Shown in pieces: positions 63,158 to 64,000 of a stretch of 64,000 bases of DNA; position 1 is the first letter of the stretch; each line of letters starts with the position of its first letter. The position numbers and the translations under genes are program-made. The stretch is from Paenibacillus selenitireducens (GTDB taxonomy: Bacteria; Bacillota; Bacilli; Paenibacillales; Paenibacillaceae): assembly GCF_002021565.1 (NCBI RefSeq), contig NZ_MSZX01000020.1:27-64026 (forward strand), read 5' to 3'. The notes under the pieces are model-generated. The model saw only the letters and a list, made by a program, of their open reading frames with translations. It had not been told where the DNA came from and made no database searches.

Positions 63158-64000
63158 AGAAAAAAATAGCGATTTACCCTTTCTATAAAGGGTTGCTGCC
63201 TTTATTGCTCGAGGATGGCGAGCTTCATAACTATGAGCTAACGTATGCCATTGTTCCCAAAGGCTGGGAATCCTTCGAGGAAGTAGAAGATAAGAGAAAG
63301 AACTTAATCTGTGATGAAGAGAGCTTTTATTCAGAAGACCTGATGAGTAATATTGATGTGCTGCTGTTATGTAAGCCGCTCTTTCAAGTCGATAAGTCAA
63401 TATACAGCTGTATTACTGCACTTGCAGAAGAAAAGGGCAAGCACATTATTTATGTGCCTGAACTGGAACCGGTATTTAATCATTCGGGCTTGGAGGGTTG
63501 GGAATGTCTGGAGCTGGAGTCTTCTTGTACAACAAAAAGTAATGAGCTGGCGAGCATAGATGTTCCGGTCATTCTAATCATGGGAATGGGAGAGAACTGC
63601 GAGAAATGGGATGTGCAACTCAAACTATGTGATTCTTTTCGCAAAGAAGGGTATAAGATTAGTTTGATCTCCAGTAACCCGCTTTCCAGGCTGATGGGAT
63701 ATCATACGATTCCTTCCTGTATAGATAGTACCCACTTAACATTTACCCAACAGGTTGAGAATATTAATGCCTTTATTAAAAACATTGAACAAATTGAGAG
63801 TCCAGATGTGATTATTCTTGGAGTGCCGGGAGGTATACTGAAATATAGCTCTGCAGCTCCGAATGGGTATGGTTACTTGCCGTTTTTGGTCTGCAACGCC
63901 GTCGTGCCAGATATCACAATTTTAAGTTTGTATTGTGGAAATTATGAAGAAACTCATCTGAAAGAAATTAAATCTACTTGTTTGTACAGATTTGGAGTTA
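63154..64000 (+). CDS. TIGR04066-like peptide maturation protein, cut by the right edge
   Basis: At least 282 residues, open at the window end. It starts at a GTG overlapping the radical SAM stop, with GGGAGG 10 bases upstream. Opening KKKIAIYPFYKGLLPLL, the segment VILIMGMGENCEKWDVQLKL and GVPGGILKYSS resemble the TIGR04066 proteins that accompany CcpM-type radical SAM enzymes and CLI_3235-type precursor peptides. The role is unknown. Precursor and acyl-carrier-related genes of such loci would be expected just beyond the edge. The family match is from memory. Confidence 0.7.
   Translation, partial: MKKKIAIYPFYKGLLPLLLEDGELHNYELTYAIVPKGWESFEEVEDKRKNLICDEESFYSEDLMSNIDVLLLCKPLFQVDKSIYSCITALAEEKGKHIIYVPELEPVFNHSGLEGWECLELESSCTTKSNELASIDVPVILIMGMGENCEKWDVQLKLCDSFRKEGYKISLISSNPLSRLMGYHTIPSCIDSTHLTFTQQVENINAFIKNIEQIESPDVIILGVPGGILKYSSAAPNGYGYLPFLVCNAVVPDITILSLYCGNYEETHLKEIKSTCLYRFGV

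Noticed and set aside
1-64000. CRISPR array, tRNA or rRNA genes
   Set aside because: No regularly spaced identical repeats, cloverleaf-like stretches or rRNA-like sequence were seen on reading.

Overview
The window looks like a chromosomal segment of a Paenibacillus-like Gram-positive bacterium. This rests on AGGAGG-type ribosome binding sites almost everywhere, frequent GTG/TTG starts, lipobox lipoproteins, Fur boxes of the Bacillus type, a parE-parC pair, agr-type signalling proteins, and an ABC-importer version of a MurNAc recycling cluster. No rRNA, tRNA or CRISPR array was seen. The assignment is by family resemblance read by eye; no searches were run.

Layout. 0-8.2 kb: the end of a dynamin-like GTPase, a heterodimeric ABC exporter pair, an AraC regulator and a divergent MATE efflux pump. 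8.2-9.1 kb: a decayed stretch with an IS91-type transposase remnant, a family of short intergenic repeats and a fragment of an FAD monooxygenase gene. 9.1-25.3 kb: housekeeping and accessory genes (purT, an SGNH hydrolase, an ABC-2 transporter, parE-parC, a VOC protein, MarR, a CapA-type lipoprotein, an RluA-type pseudouridine synthase, a methyltransferase, a divergent two-component system, an XRE regulator). 25.4-31.3 kb: a His-rich mini-protein flanked by inverted terminator-like repeats, signal peptidase I, a Fur-controlled flavodoxin, two poorly known proteins, a small alpha/beta protein and a Na+/H+ antiporter. 31.4-32.7 kb: a secreted AA10 lytic polysaccharide monooxygenase.

33.2-46.1 kb is a cell-wall amino-sugar recycling region. 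A BadF-type kinase and a GH4 glycosidase lie on the minus strand. MurR/RpiR regulator, MurQ etherase, an ABC sugar importer, AnmK, a GNAT protein, a PIG-L-type deacetylase, a NamZ-type exo-N-acetylmuramidase without a signal peptide and a second BadF-type kinase lie on the plus strand. Together they would import muropeptide sugars and convert MurNAc or anhydroMurNAc to GlcNAc-6-phosphate inside the cell. 46.3-51.8 kb holds a Tet(M)-like ribosomal GTPase, a TetR/SDR divergent pair, a Fur-controlled siderophore-binding lipoprotein and another TetR.

51.8-64.0 kb is the most unusual part. A gene for AgrB (the peptide-processing protease of agr quorum sensing) is divergent from a kinase-less membrane protein and a strongly translated 50-residue peptide gene without cysteine. 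After an ART-like protein and a hybrid cluster protein come an AgrC/AgrA-type sensor kinase and LytTR regulator. These are divergent from an operon with an ABC-2 immunity-type transporter, a 33-residue membrane mini-protein, an ABC exporter, a SPASM radical SAM peptide maturase of the CcpM type and a TIGR04066-like maturation protein cut by the window edge. Two LytTR-like boxes lie between regulator and operon. I read this as a peptide-signal-controlled ribosomally synthesised peptide (RiPP) locus whose precursor gene is not in the window and probably lies to the right.
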